64,000 bases of DNA from Cristatella mucedo (taxonomy: Eukaryota; Bryozoa; Phylactolaemata; Cristatellidae): the NCBI GenBank assembly GCA_009760855.2, contig WPIO01000061.1, positions 823,501 through 887,500 on the forward strand. Reading direction: 5' to 3'. The translations under genes were made by a program, and so were the position numbers. The notes beneath the pieces were generated by a model. That model saw nothing but the letters and a program-made list of their open reading frames with translations, searched no databases and had not been told where the DNA came from. Positions 21,786 through 32,405 of the stretch are shown here, in pieces. Each line of letters opens with the position of its first letter. Position 1 is the stretch's first letter.

Positions 21786-22089
21786 GTGATCGTGATCTTT
21801 CCGGAAAATGGCAAGATTAATTTGCAAAATTTGAAAGATAATCATGGAATTACTCTTAAGCTATTTGATTTGGCTAATATCTGTCGCCGCGAGCCCATTT
21901 AGCAGCTTTTAAAAGGTGTAGAGATGAGAGTCCGTGGGGCCTGACCCAATCCTGGCCGACCAGACAGGGTGACAGCCACGATGTACACGCTTCACTGGCT
22001 TTCTAAGAACGGCTATCTCTGGAAAGGTCAAGACTGGCTCCCTAAATAGGCTTAAAAGTCAGGCTATGGCTCTGCATCGCGTTGAAGAT
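21786..22089. other. Nothing firm
   Basis: Probably the start of the 3' flank of the LINE-B copy. The stretch holds no coding part and no clear repeat boundary. Confidence 0.3.
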
Positions 22090-25010
22090 TTAAGAACTGC
22101 CTTATGTAATGTAATGTATCTCCGTCTGTAACTCCACAAAGTCATAAAGACCATGTGGGGTTACGCAGGAGAGTTTTGTATAGCGCACTCACAGCCTAAG
22201 CGGCTTTCGGTACGCATTCGGTAGCCAACAGACTTCGTCTCACGCAACAAAGAGAAAGTGGGAAGCATAGCAATGTCAAGAGAGCAGTTAATATAGTGAT
22301 TAGCATGGAAGTAGCAGCTCAGGACCGCTGAAAAGGATGAGCCATTGTCGGCAGCAGGAGAGTAGTTGCCGTTGCCTAAGAAATGTGGAAGCGAGTTCCA
22401 CAGTCTAGGACCTGCAGAGCTAATGCTTCTTTTGCCAACGGTCTTTAAGCGGAGGAATGGAACAGCTAATTTATTGTCCACACGGGATCTGAGGGCGCGA
22501 ACAGGCTGAAACTGATGCAGCAGTTCAGCTAGGTATAAAGGAGCCAAGCCGTGGCCGGCTTTGTGGGTCAGCGTAAGAACTTTGCTCGGTATCGTTTGAT
22601 CAACCGGCATTCATCCTAGCTCTTTTAGCAAAGGAGACAGGTGCTCAAACCTCTGGGACTTGAAGACCAGCCTTGCAGCCATATTCATAGTCAGCTGTAA
22701 TGGCCTAGTTGCTTTCTTTGGTAGCCCAGCCAAAAGGGAATTACAATATTCAAGCCGAGACAGAACTAAGGAGCCAGTTAAATTTGATACATGCGCTGTG
22801 GAAGACAGTTCCTAATCTTGGATAGGAACCTAACGTGATGGCTAGCTGTAAAAGCAGTCTTCTGAATGAAGATTTTAAAATTGAGGCAGCTGTCGAAAAC
22901 GACACCTAAATTTCGAGCACGTGGTGATGGTCGCACAACAGAATCAGCTATTAAAAGAGCAAAGCCTTTTAATTCAACCACACGCTTAGGGTTTCCTATG
23001 AGCAGCAGTTCGGTTTTATCGTCTTATCGTCATTTAATTTCAAGAAGTTTTCCGACATCCAGGATCGAATGTCGGCAAGGCAACCATTCAGTTTCTCAGT
23101 TGCTGCAGCAGATTCCGAAGGTTTGAATGACAAATTCAGCTGAGTATCGTCAGCATAAAAGTGATATCTTATTCCAGTGGCCCTATCACTTTTCACAGAA
23201 GTAGAGTATAAATGGAGAACAGCAAGGGACCGAGTACATACCCTTGAGGGACTTCACAGGTGACCCGTCTCGTGCGTGAGACCTGACCCCCACACGACAA
23301 GGATTTAACACGATCAGACAAGTTCGATTCAAACCACGCCAGTGCTTTGTCAGACCAATAGTTGTTCTTAATCGTTCAAGCAGAACATCGTGATCAATGT
23401 TATCGAAGGCAGCTGACAGATCTAGCAGAGCTAGGGCAGTGACATTCCCGTCGTCGTTGCCACGTATAATGTCATTATTAACTTGGAGGAGAGGAGTTTC
23501 AGGGGAGTGCTGCCTTAAAAAGCCTGTTCGGGTTCTGATTTTGTTAAGTTTTAAGTCGGCCTCGCATGGCAGTGAGGTTTGGCGAATTGGAATTGCACGT
23601 TCGATGACATAAAAAAGAGATGTATGGCCATAAAGAGGAGCGGACATGTTTAAAGTCACTCGCAGTATTTACTGAAACTTTGACGTGCCAAATTGGCCAG
23701 ATTCTAAAGATTTAAGAGATTACTAGAGGCTCCTAAGTCATACAACCATTTGGAACCGGGTGCGTCATAATTTTTAGTTGAGATAATATAAAAGAGCATC
23801 TCTGGTAATGGCTAGTCAGCTGTACTTTATGGCTGTGCTTGTGAATGCTACGGCTCTACGCCAATGAAATGAAGCTTTTGTTGAGGCACGGACGTTTGTT
23901 GCTGCTGTCATTCGAAGCTTCGAGAGCTACTTCGCCATACCAGAGTTCATTTTTGCTGCACTTAAGAGTAGTTGGAGTTTCGGAGGATGGTATAGGAATA
24001 AGGATAGTATAGGTTCTTCGGGAGACGAACTCTTTTTACTAAACCTTATTAAGGCAGCCACATCGTATGCAATAACCTCGGAAAATCTTATAAGGAAGGT
24101 CGCAGGTTGCGATTCAACAATTGCTTTAGTCTGCGGACTTAATGGAGGTACAAATGTGCACAATTCCTTCAACGAACAATGCTGAAAACGTTTCGGTTGA
24201 ACCGTTAACATTTTGGGAGTGAGACAACTCAGAATTGGCTACCAAATTCTTTACCGTCTTATAAATCTTCTTTGGGTCCGACTAGCAAGAATTTGGTTTT
24301 CGAGTGAAGAAAGAAGGCTTTTCTAAGCTTCCGGATGTAGACTCGAAGGAATTTATTTAAATTGACCAGGTCGTCATCAGACGTAGACTTTTTTAAAGCA
24401 GCATTTAAGATTGCGCTCAAAACGATGCATATTTTAAAGCTTTTTTTCGTAAATTGAAAGGAATCTCCACGACTCTGTACATGGATAGAATTACGGAAAA
24501 TGCTAGTTATGGGCACTCTTAAATGTCATGCTCCTTGCATCCGTGAGGGTATCAAGGCTGTCGGTCGAGTCTGGGTGCAGATCAAGAAGATCTGTCTCAC
24601 TTAATGGCTTCAAAACTTGTTCCTGATCAACTTTTTCAAATTGCGTTGGTGGACAAACTCAAAGCTGCCCTTACGTAGAACGGAGCAGGAACTGTAAACG
24701 AGACAGAGCAACGATCCGGGAAGGTCAGCGGGCACACAACAAGGTCAGTGGGGCAGACATCCTTAGTGATATCGAGATCGAGAATATCGCCGAGTACGTG
24801 AGTGGTATTAATAACGCGTTGGACTAAACCAAAGTTCGAGAGATAGTCAAGACATGAGTGGACCTTGCTGCTGCTAGGGGTTGTCAACGTACATGTTGAA
24901 GTATCCTGCAATCATTAACGGCCTATCGGACAAAAACATTCAAGTGTGGAACTCCAAAAACTCTTCGACAAACAAGTTGAGACGTAGACACATAACAGTC
25001 AGAGTGAAAA
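22090..25010 (-). mobile_element. LINE-B, longest non-LTR copy (endonuclease end, RT, 3' end)
   Basis: Minus strand, 5' to 3': the end of an apurinic-type endonuclease (PLMIAGYFNMYVDNP near 24900, where GDFN has become GYFN; FGLVQRVINTTHVLGDILDL; CPLTFPDRCSVSF near 24690). A linker rich in Lys and Leu follows (24259-24516). The reverse transcriptase shows ALALLDLSAAFDNIDHDVLL (near 23400), YHFYADDTQLNLSF (near 23150), RSWMSENFLKLNDDKT, and ends GLAPLYLAELLHQFQPVRAL and SAGPRLWNSLP (near 22380-22560). A short tail with GTATAGCGCACTC follows. Several stops and frameshifts are present. CR1/L2-like order and domains are clear. Confidence 0.85.
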
Positions 25011-25072
25011 AGGATACAAGCCTTACATGTAAACGTTTGTAAAAACATTTACATGTAAGGCTTGTACCCTTT
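25009..25072. repeat. Long inverted repeat (hairpin)
   Basis: Two arms of about 30 bp (left begins AAAGGATACAAGCCTTACAT, right ends GTAAGGCTTGTACCCTTT) are complementary except for two or three positions and are separated by only about 3 bases. The arms contain the palindromic core ACATGT. Confidence 0.9.
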
Positions 25073-25255
25073 CTTTTACTTACAAAGTACACGTTTGCCT
25101 TGCCGGGATATTCGCATGTGAAGGTATAAACAGCTTCAGCAGTTCACGTCAGCACACTGGAGCGAAATCATTGAAAATCTGGTGGATTAGAGGAGTTTTA
25201 CTATCATCAGCTGATCAACTTTGAGCCGTCAAAGTCTTTTGCTGAATGCGTTGTC

Positions 25256-25291
25256 CTGGGCCAGCGTTCCGTATGCCGATGCCGAACCACA
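25256..25291 (+). repeat. 36-bp direct repeat, left copy
   Basis: CTGGGCCAGCGTTCCGTATG... is identical over 36 bp to 27421-27456. The last bases are ACCACA, compatible with an LTR ending in CA. It is read as the remaining end of a 5' LTR in front of the Gag-like ORF. Confidence 0.75.
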
Positions 25292-25305
25292 AGCTATTTC
25301 GTGGG

Positions 25306-26760
25306 ATGGAGCCGATGACGCCCTGGGAGATGTCTTGTGCAGCGTCCCTAGGCTTCGATGGCTTCGGAGACTTCGTTGGCTGGCTGCTGAACTTCGAGAG
25401 GGAGATCGAGAAAAGTGGCTACGAACAGAGTGAGTGCCACTTGTTTTTGCTCCTTGCGATGCAAGGCGGGGCCTTCACGTTTGCCTCGGGGCTCCCGCAG
25501 GAAGTTCAGGATGACAATGCCAAGCTTCGTGAGGCCCTAGTGAGGGCATTCACCTCACCGGCCGGTAGAGCGCGATTGCTGCACGCTGATCGGGTAAAGG
25601 CTGGTCGGACTGAGAGGGCCGACAGGAGCGACCTGAAGCGGCAGCAGCGGTCACCGACTGTGTGCCAGGCGACAGAGGTTTGTCAGGCTGCCACCCCGTG
25701 GCGGCAGGCAACGGCTATCAAAGCGGTGACGGTTGGTCAGGCTGCGACGGTGTTCCACGAAGCAACGGCGTCGTGCGAGGCAACGGTCAGCGGTGTGGCT
25801 GAGGCGACGGAGAGTGAGACGGTGCACGGAGAGGCGGCGGCGTCCGCGCGGAAGGCGGCGACGTCTGCGTGGAAGGCGGCGGCGTCTGCGTGGAAGGCGG
25901 CGGCGTCCGCGTGGAAGGCGGCGGCGTCCGCGACAGAGTCGGCGGCGTCCGCGACAGAGTCGGCGGCGGCGTCCGCGACAGAGTCGGCGGCATCCGCGAC
26001 AGAGTCGGCGACGTCCGCGACAGAGTCGGCGGCGTCCAGGTGGAAGGCGGCGGCACCCGCAACAGAGTCGGCGGCGGCACCCGCAACAGAGTCGGCGGCG
26101 GCGTCCGCGGCAGAGTCGGCGGCGGCACCCGTGACAGAGTCGGCGGCGGCGTCCGCGGCAGAGTGGGCGGCGTCCGCGACAGAGTCGGCGGCGTCCGCGA
26201 CAGAGTCGGCAGCGTCCGCGACAGAGCCGGCGGCGGCGTCAGCAGTAGAGTCGGCGGCGGCATCAGCGACAGAGTCGGCGGCGTCCGCGCGGAAGGCGGC
26301 GGCGTCCGCGGAAGAGTCGGCGGCGTCCGCCAGAGAGGTAGTGGCCGGCGATGCAGCGCAAGCCATGAAGGTGACGTTGGCCTGCGACCAGCCGGCGGGC
26401 TGTGACGCGGCACAGGCAGGAGAGTGTGTGCAGACCAAAGAGTCTGCACAGGCCGGAGAGACTGTGCAGGACGGAGAGGCTGTCCAGCAGGGAGAATCTG
26501 TGCAGGCCGTTGAGACTGTGCAGGCCGGAGAGACTGCTCAGGTTGGAGAGGATACGCAGGACGTTGAAGCAGCTGCGTATATCGGAGACGCAGCGGAAGA
26601 ATCGGCAGAGGCGGCAGAGGCGGACGGAGCGACGACAGTTGAGGTCCGAAAAACAGTGGCTGTGGACGTCAGCTCGATGACGATGGCCGGTGGCTCACGT
26701 TGCCGGCTGGTCGCAAAAGGCCGTGCACCAGCTCGCCTCTTGCGATCAGCCGTCAGGTAG
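25306..26760 (+). CDS. Gag-like protein of an LTR retroelement, with long peptide repeats
   Basis: The open frame begins upstream at 25246, but the 36-bp repeat (25256-25291) makes ATG 25306 the likelier start. Residues 1-100 resemble a Ty3/gypsy-type capsid region: FVGWLLNFEREIEKSGY, LFLLLAMQGGAFTFASGLP and KLREALVRAFTSPAGRARLL. After that come about 160 residues built from seven-residue units of the type SATESAA (21 bp, 25842-26338), then six-residue units of the type VQAGET (26412-26575), then a basic end (CRLVAKGRAPARLLRSAVR). No zinc knuckle, protease, reverse transcriptase or integrase is seen. A G tract and LTR-like sequence follow. The long intact frame may reflect a recent copy or simply repeats that lack stops in several frames. 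The Gag identity rests on pattern resemblance only. Confidence 0.55.
   Translation: MEPMTPWEMSCAASLGFDGFGDFVGWLLNFEREIEKSGYEQSECHLFLLLAMQGGAFTFASGLPQEVQDDNAKLREALVRAFTSPAGRARLLHADRVKAGRTERADRSDLKRQQRSPTVCQATEVCQAATPWRQATAIKAVTVGQAATVFHEATASCEATVSGVAEATESETVHGEAAASARKAATSAWKAAASAWKAAASAWKAAASATESAASATESAAASATESAASATESATSATESAASRWKAAAPATESAAAPATESAAASAAESAAAPVTESAAASAAEWAASATESAASATESAASATEPAAASAVESAAASATESAASARKAAASAEESAASAREVVAGDAAQAMKVTLACDQPAGCDAAQAGECVQTKESAQAGETVQDGEAVQQGESVQAVETVQAGETAQVGEDTQDVEAAAYIGDAAEESAEAAEADGATTVEVRKTVAVDVSSMTMAGGSRCRLVAKGRAPARLLRSAVR
25842..26338. repeat. GC-rich 21-bp tandem repeat array
   Basis: Units of the form GCGTCCGCGACAGAGTCGGC plus G, with variants carrying 3-bp (GCG) insertions or TGGAAGGCG in place of ACAGAGTCG. 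Because the unit and its indels are multiples of three and poor in A/T, several frames on both strands stay open. Confidence 0.9.
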
Positions 26761-27172
26761 CCTGGGGGGGGGGTCAGCTATTGATGTTAGCTGCCATGTC
26801 GAGGATGTGTAGGGTCTAGTTTGTATCGTTTATAGATAGGCTCGTTCATTGCTGCTTAGATAGGCTCGTTCATGCTGCCCTGTACCTTGCAGCTACATGT
26901 GTTGGTGCTGCAAACTTGTGACCCTTCGCGGTGGTGCTGCAAACTTGTGACCTTAAGGTCAAGGGGGCGTGTAGTTTGAGTGTATGCCAGCTCCTCTGAT
27001 GAGCCTGTGATGTGGCATGGACACAGGCCGGTAACCACTGGTGGCCAGATGGTGGATTCACCATCAGGGTCGGCCGCTGCACAGTTGTGGTCCTCGATGA
27101 ATCATCGGGGTCAACCAGGGGACAGGAGGAGGGGAAGAGACTCGAGTGTGAGAAGGGGGCGAAGGCTGTCTC

Positions 27173-27342
27173 GGTGAGCCGTGATGGCACACCAGGTAAG
27201 GCGGTTGCTTTCACGACCTCGGTCCCGAGGTCGTGGGTTCGATTAATGTGGTGGGCGATTCTTTATCGCCACTACAAGCGGTGGTGATAGCTGTAAGAGC
27301 TCTTCTGTCGCTATACAAAAATAGGCTGTTTAATCAGCTAGG
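27173..27342 (+). mobile_element. SINE-1
   Basis: GGTGAGCCGTGATGGCACAC, AGGTAAGGCGGTTGC and GGTCGTGGGTTCGATT form a tRNA-like head with box A and box B patterns. The body GGTGGTGATAGCTGTAAGAG and the end TTTAATCAGCTAGG are shared with the other SINE-1 copies. Confidence 0.85.
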
Positions 27343-27420
27343 ATTTATTTTATTTATTGATTTAAGGCAGCCGTGCGTCTTGCTGCTCCGTGCCGTGTGC
27401 AATAAACCGTTGGGGTTTTT

Positions 27421-27456
27421 CTGGGCCAGCGTTCCGTATGCCGATGCCGAACCACA
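27421..27456 (+). repeat. 36-bp direct repeat, right copy
   Basis: Identical to 25256-25291. It follows AATAAACCGTTGGGGTTTTT and ends ACCACA. Confidence 0.8.
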
Positions 27457-27740
27457 GAATGTTAAGTGTTATCGAATTAAAATCTAAAAGCCACCATGTT
27501 GGCTGTATTTAGCACAAACTGTAGAGGCACAAGTGCAAGTCTAAGTAGCTCTACCAGCTAAGGACGTAGACAGAATACTGAATGTGGCGGGCTAAATTTA
27601 AACCTAAAGGGGGCCTCGGCACAAGGTCTGGGACGATTTCTTTTTAACCATAAGTCATAAACATAGAGCAATTCCATATACTAAAAATCTGCCAAACCAT
27701 CTAGCATTCACTCACCTAAGCAGCCTTCCCATAAGACGAT
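27457..27740. other. Nothing recognised
   Basis: Non-coding sequence between the LTR-like segment and a microsatellite. Confidence 0.35.
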
Positions 27741-27764
27741 TCGCTACAGTGTTTCTGACTCTCT

Positions 27765-28095
<331 letters not shown>

Positions 28096-29132
28096 CTATC
28101 CTACTACAACTTGAAGTTCCGGTCAAACCTAACATAACATAAGTAAATCAATCCTGGTGAAAACTTCGTTCCTGGGATGCCATCGGGACATGTATAGCAT
28201 GCCAAAAGACCGCTGAGCCTCACCCACAGGGAGCGATTAAGATTTTAGTGCCAGGCTCGTGCACGTATTGCTGCAATTTCGCTGCTGGCAGTCTCTGGGG
28301 TTAAGCTGGAGCCGACGTCACCACCTCTACAGCGAACGCGCACCAGACGTTAAGCTCGGTTAGAGCCGGCTTTCGGTGGCACACTCCGATACAGCTGCGT
28401 TTACATGGCGAGTCTTGCTTCTGTCCTGATTATTTCCCACTTCTTTCCTATTTTGGTCTTCCTTCTTGCAGGAAGTTAACTGCCAGTCTTCTTTTAAGGG
28501 TACACGGCCGAGGGTGGGGAGCGTCACCTCTTACTCCGCTCCCCCAGGTGACGGGGGGGCTTTTGTTAGGGAGGTAGGAAATGCCCCCCCCCCGGCAATT
28601 CAATTCCAGGTGAACTTTTTAATCTTCCACGATTGCCTCTATCGCCCCCGTCTCATTATGCGATTTTAATATGGCGTGATCGTTGATTATTATTGGTCGC
28701 TAATATGATTGCGCCGGTTGAGTCACCCGCCCTGCTTTTCAAAGCAACGAAGGCGTGCCCTTGGCGGCACCCGTTGATTGGTAGTGCGTTCAGAGTTCGC
28801 CTGAGGCTTGGCCAAGTAATAGAACCAAGTTCAGCTTCGAGCCTTCGCTAAGTCTTCCCTAAATGTTAGACAGCCCTTCACAACCCAATCTTAGTGACGT
28901 AGGCACCAAAGACTCGAGCGTGGCAGAAGCAGGAAGGAAGCAAGATTCACCCTGTAAATGCGGCTTAACCCGGCCGGAGACCGCCCGCTAGCGTTGAGCG
29001 AATCAGGAGCGGGCCCTCGGAGTGGGCGTGCGAAGCCGGTTCCCAGCTGCGGAGCCGATATACGGATACCCCCCCCCCCCCATCTTGTCAAGAGTAGCCG
29101 GTGTGTGTGTGTGTGTGTGTGTGTGCAGCAGC
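28096..29132. other. Upstream region of the SLC22-family gene
   Basis: The region is GC-rich near 28960-29060 and contains C and G homopolymer runs (28552-28558, 28583-28592, 29070-29080). A (GT)n tract at 29099-29125 directly precedes the start codon region. No TATA box or clear promoter motif is recognised. Confidence 0.4.
29099..29125. repeat. (GT)n microsatellite next to the SLC22 start codon
   Basis: About 13 GT units followed by GCAGCAGC and the ATG at 29133. The GT-GCAG sequence could act as a splice acceptor or be 5' untranslated leader. Confidence 0.9.
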
Positions 29133-29453
29133 ATGAACGTGGAACGCGTCACAGCGGCGCTGTTCGAGAAGGGCCGCTACCACTGGCTCATCATTGTGCT
29201 CTTCTCCTTCACATGGCTCACCGCCGCGTTCAACAACGTGGCGATGTCGTTCTACGACTACGCTCCCACAGCTTGCTCGGCGGGCTCGGCGGGCCACTCC
29301 AATCGGACGGCCGCCGTCAACTATACGCCTGCGTCGAATTGGAGCGCCACTACTCCGCCGGCGCCGGGCGCGCAGACCTTGCTTCCTTGCGCTGCTGAGA
29401 GCGGGCGCGCAGTCGCCAGCGACGCCGACAGCATATCAACCATCGTCACAGAG
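29133..29453 (+). CDS. SLC22-family transporter, exon 1 (TM1 and large outer loop)
   Basis: This exon starts the organic ion transporter (major facilitator, SLC22) read through eight exons in this window. MNVERVTAALFEKGRYHWLI corresponds to the family's N-terminal VGEFGRYQ region. A first membrane segment follows (about residues 18-36). Then comes the large extracellular loop with three N-glycosylation sequons (NRT, NYT, NWS) and only two cysteines, fewer than in typical OCT/OAT proteins. The exon ends ...ISTIVTE, the family's conserved point before WDLVC, with a GTAAGC donor in phase 0. The ATG has A at -3. Members move organic anions, cations or zwitterions across the plasma membrane; the substrate cannot be told from sequence here. 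An earlier 5' untranslated exon is possible. Confidence 0.85.
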
Positions 29454-29644
29454 GTAAGCTCGCCTGCGCGGCGTACACGTTGGTGGCTAGTGCTTGCGTG
29501 ACCAGCGACTCGCCGATACCCGGGGGACGGGTGGCCGCTGTCGCGTAAGCTCCTAATGCTCTTTCTCCTTCGGCTTCGGCCCGGAATCTGCGTGGAAAAC
29601 GGGGATGTGACACCAGCTCGTCTGACTCTGACCTTTTAGCTGTG

Positions 29645-29955
29645 CGTCGAATGAACTTCAAATCCTTTAGAGCCTGTGCCTTCAGTTCTTAGGCTCCCTA
29701 AGCCTGGAACTATCTCCCGACCAGCGACACGACATCCCCTGACTCAAGAACATTTGAAAAGAAGCTGGACGTGCACCTGTTTCTCACAGCGTTTGCTGGG
29801 TCTTTGTGATTTGTCTTTTTTGGGTTTATGTGTGCTGGCGTTGTGCATGCTACCACGTGCCATAAGATCATGCTTCCTTTGTAAAGTGTCTTGAAAGGGA
29901 TTAGGTTTCTCGGAGGATGCTATACAAGCATATTAGTCTCACTATTATTATCTTA
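29645..29955 (+). mobile_element. LINE-A 3' end
   Basis: AACTTCAAATCCTTTAGAGC and CCTAAGCCTGGAACTATCTC are the decayed end of the coding part (SFGDRAFSS...PKAWNSLP). A shortened tail and ATT units follow. It lies in SLC22 intron 1. Confidence 0.75.
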
Positions 29956-30347
29956 CTAGCTTACCACTGCCTGCAGCTCATTTCTTGTGATTCTCCAGGC
30001 AGCCTCTCGGCGAAACTGGGAGCTCCGGCCACAATGACTGCTCTCTGCACCACATGCTGCTCGATATACGTTGCTGCTGCTGCTCTCGGCACTCCGTGTT
30101 GCTCTCTGTGCCGCAAGCTGCTCTCTTCACTGCATGCTACTCACTCTCCGCTCTGTGTGCTGCTGGCCGTTTGTACAGATTGGCAGGGGGTCTAGGGCGT
30201 GGGCAGCTGCCGGGTTTTAGCTTTTGTGCTTAAATCACCCTGTCATGAATTTCGAAACTGCCGGCCAGAAATGCCAAGCTAGCAAAATAGCACAACGCCG
30301 ACGGTGGCAAAGGCAGCAGCCTATGCTAAGCAGATCATAAATACAAA

Positions 30348-30374
30348 TGTATTATTATTATTATTATTATTATA
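30348..30374. repeat. (ATT)n run
   Basis: ATTATTATT... without a recognisable LINE tail before it. Position: SLC22 intron 1. Confidence 0.8.
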
Positions 30375-30476
30375 TCACATCCGTAGTCTTGGGTTTTGTG
30401 AAGCTGTGCTGTCTGAACCTCTCATCCGCGTGTCGTCCCCAGCTGCATGCAGTCAGCATGCATATCTTGCTGTATA

Positions 30477-30918
<442 letters not shown>

Positions 30919-30959
30919 ATGTCTCGCGGTACCAAACCTTTCTCACTGCAGTCTTGTAT

Positions 30960-31225
<266 letters not shown>

Positions 31226-32157
31226 AGTCTTTAGCTATGTGCGCTCGGCAGACTGGCAGGAGATAACAGAGACGACTTGTTTGCTCTGTAGCTCCTTTTG
31301 TGATGAAAAGTCGGGAGAGGGGCTCGGGATCCCCCCTGTCCCCTCCGGGGGGGGGGGGCTTGTCGTCACTCTGCTTGCAGAAGCACAGTCTTTATCGAAG
31401 CTACTCCGGAGAGTATGACCTTGACCCTGACAGCCACTATTATCAGCCCCTATATTAGCATGGTTAAGGATATGTAATAATCTAGGGTTGCTAAAAGTGA
31501 TGTTATTTTGATACGTCGTGAGCTCTGCAAGCAGCCTGCATGTAAAGCTGTGGCCACTTTCGCTGTCCAATGTACAGCCAGACCGGCATCACATGGACAT
31601 CCGTCATCATAAATATCGAGCATGCGGGTTCTGCTATTGCTGGAACACTTACATGCATTGGTGCTGCTTATGACCCATTGGCCATATGTAGAGGTACTAG
31701 TTCCACCAGCTCTGATCATGCTGCTGTGAGGTTATAAGCACCAGGTAAATTTGCATTTGCATTTTTATTTTACTATTATTTCATTTTATTTTACTGCTGC
31801 GCATGAAAAGAAGCAGCCGCTTCCCTAGAATAGTAGCCACAAGGACATATCTAGTAGCCACAAGCTGACAAGTAGCCACAGTCCTTCCTGTTTCGCCCCA
31901 CTGCTCGATGGCCGATGTCTGCCCTTTGGTGATCTTTTGCCCCTCTCGATCTCGCTCTCGATTAACTCCTCCCTGTGGTGGGCGTGGCTATCAGCGACCA
32001 TAGGTTACACTCTCAGGCTAGGCTCGGTGGGCATCCTGCATCATCATTTCGTGTGCCATGTCTGTTAATATTCCACTCTTATTAGTGCATAGTTAAGACA
32101 GTTGTAGTGTTAGTCAGCTGCCTGGCACTCGAGTGATCAGACTACATATAATGTGTG
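31226..32157. other. Intron 1 stretch, nothing recognised
   Basis: A run of G (31350-31360) and three loose copies of TAGTAGCCACAAG-like sequence (31833-31885) are the only visible patterns. Confidence 0.4.
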
Positions 32158-32158
32158 T

Positions 32159-32213
<55 letters not shown>

Positions 32214-32275
32214 GTGTGGGTATGTATATTTGTATATATATATATATATGTATATGCATATATATATATATATGA
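32158..32275. repeat. (AT)n-(GT)n-(AT)n microsatellite
   Basis: AT units at 32158-32182, GT at 32183-32204, then mixed TATG and AT runs to 32275. It lies directly behind the 3' end of a reversed SINE-2. Confidence 0.9.
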
Positions 32276-32405
32276 GATAAGAGCCATAAAAGAACTTAAT
32301 CTGTATACAGGCGCTTTACGTATGCCGAAGGCCTCGAAGCTACGACCTTGCTTGTTTAAGGTGAGCAACTTACCCTTATGCCAAACCAGGCCATACAAAT
32401 GCCAC
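32276..32405 (-). mobile_element. SINE-2
   Basis: Reversed: CTGGTTTGGCATAAGGGTAA, AAGGTCGTAGCTTCGAGGCC (box B region), ATACGTAAAGCGCCTGTATA, AGATTAAGTTCTTTTATGGC, then the AT repeat. Same plan as the copies at 21650-21785 and 50705-50825. Confidence 0.7.

Larger units (their letters stand above)
26761..27456 (+). mobile_element. LTR-like 3' segment of the Gag element
   Basis: A run of ten G at about 26764-26774 lies where a polypurine tract is expected. Shortly after, TGTTAG (about 26786) could be the LTR start. An AATAAA sits near 27401, and the segment ends with the second copy of the 36-bp repeat, finishing ACCACA. A SINE-1 is inserted at 27173-27342. An internal 25-bp imperfect duplication (GATAGGCTCGTTCATTGCTG) lies at about 26835-26875. 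Confidence 0.5.

Noticed and set aside
25733-26449. Other-frame and minus-strand ORFs across the GC-rich array
   Set aside because: They are shadows of the stop-poor repeat. Only the + frame continues into a non-repeat, Gag-like N-terminus.
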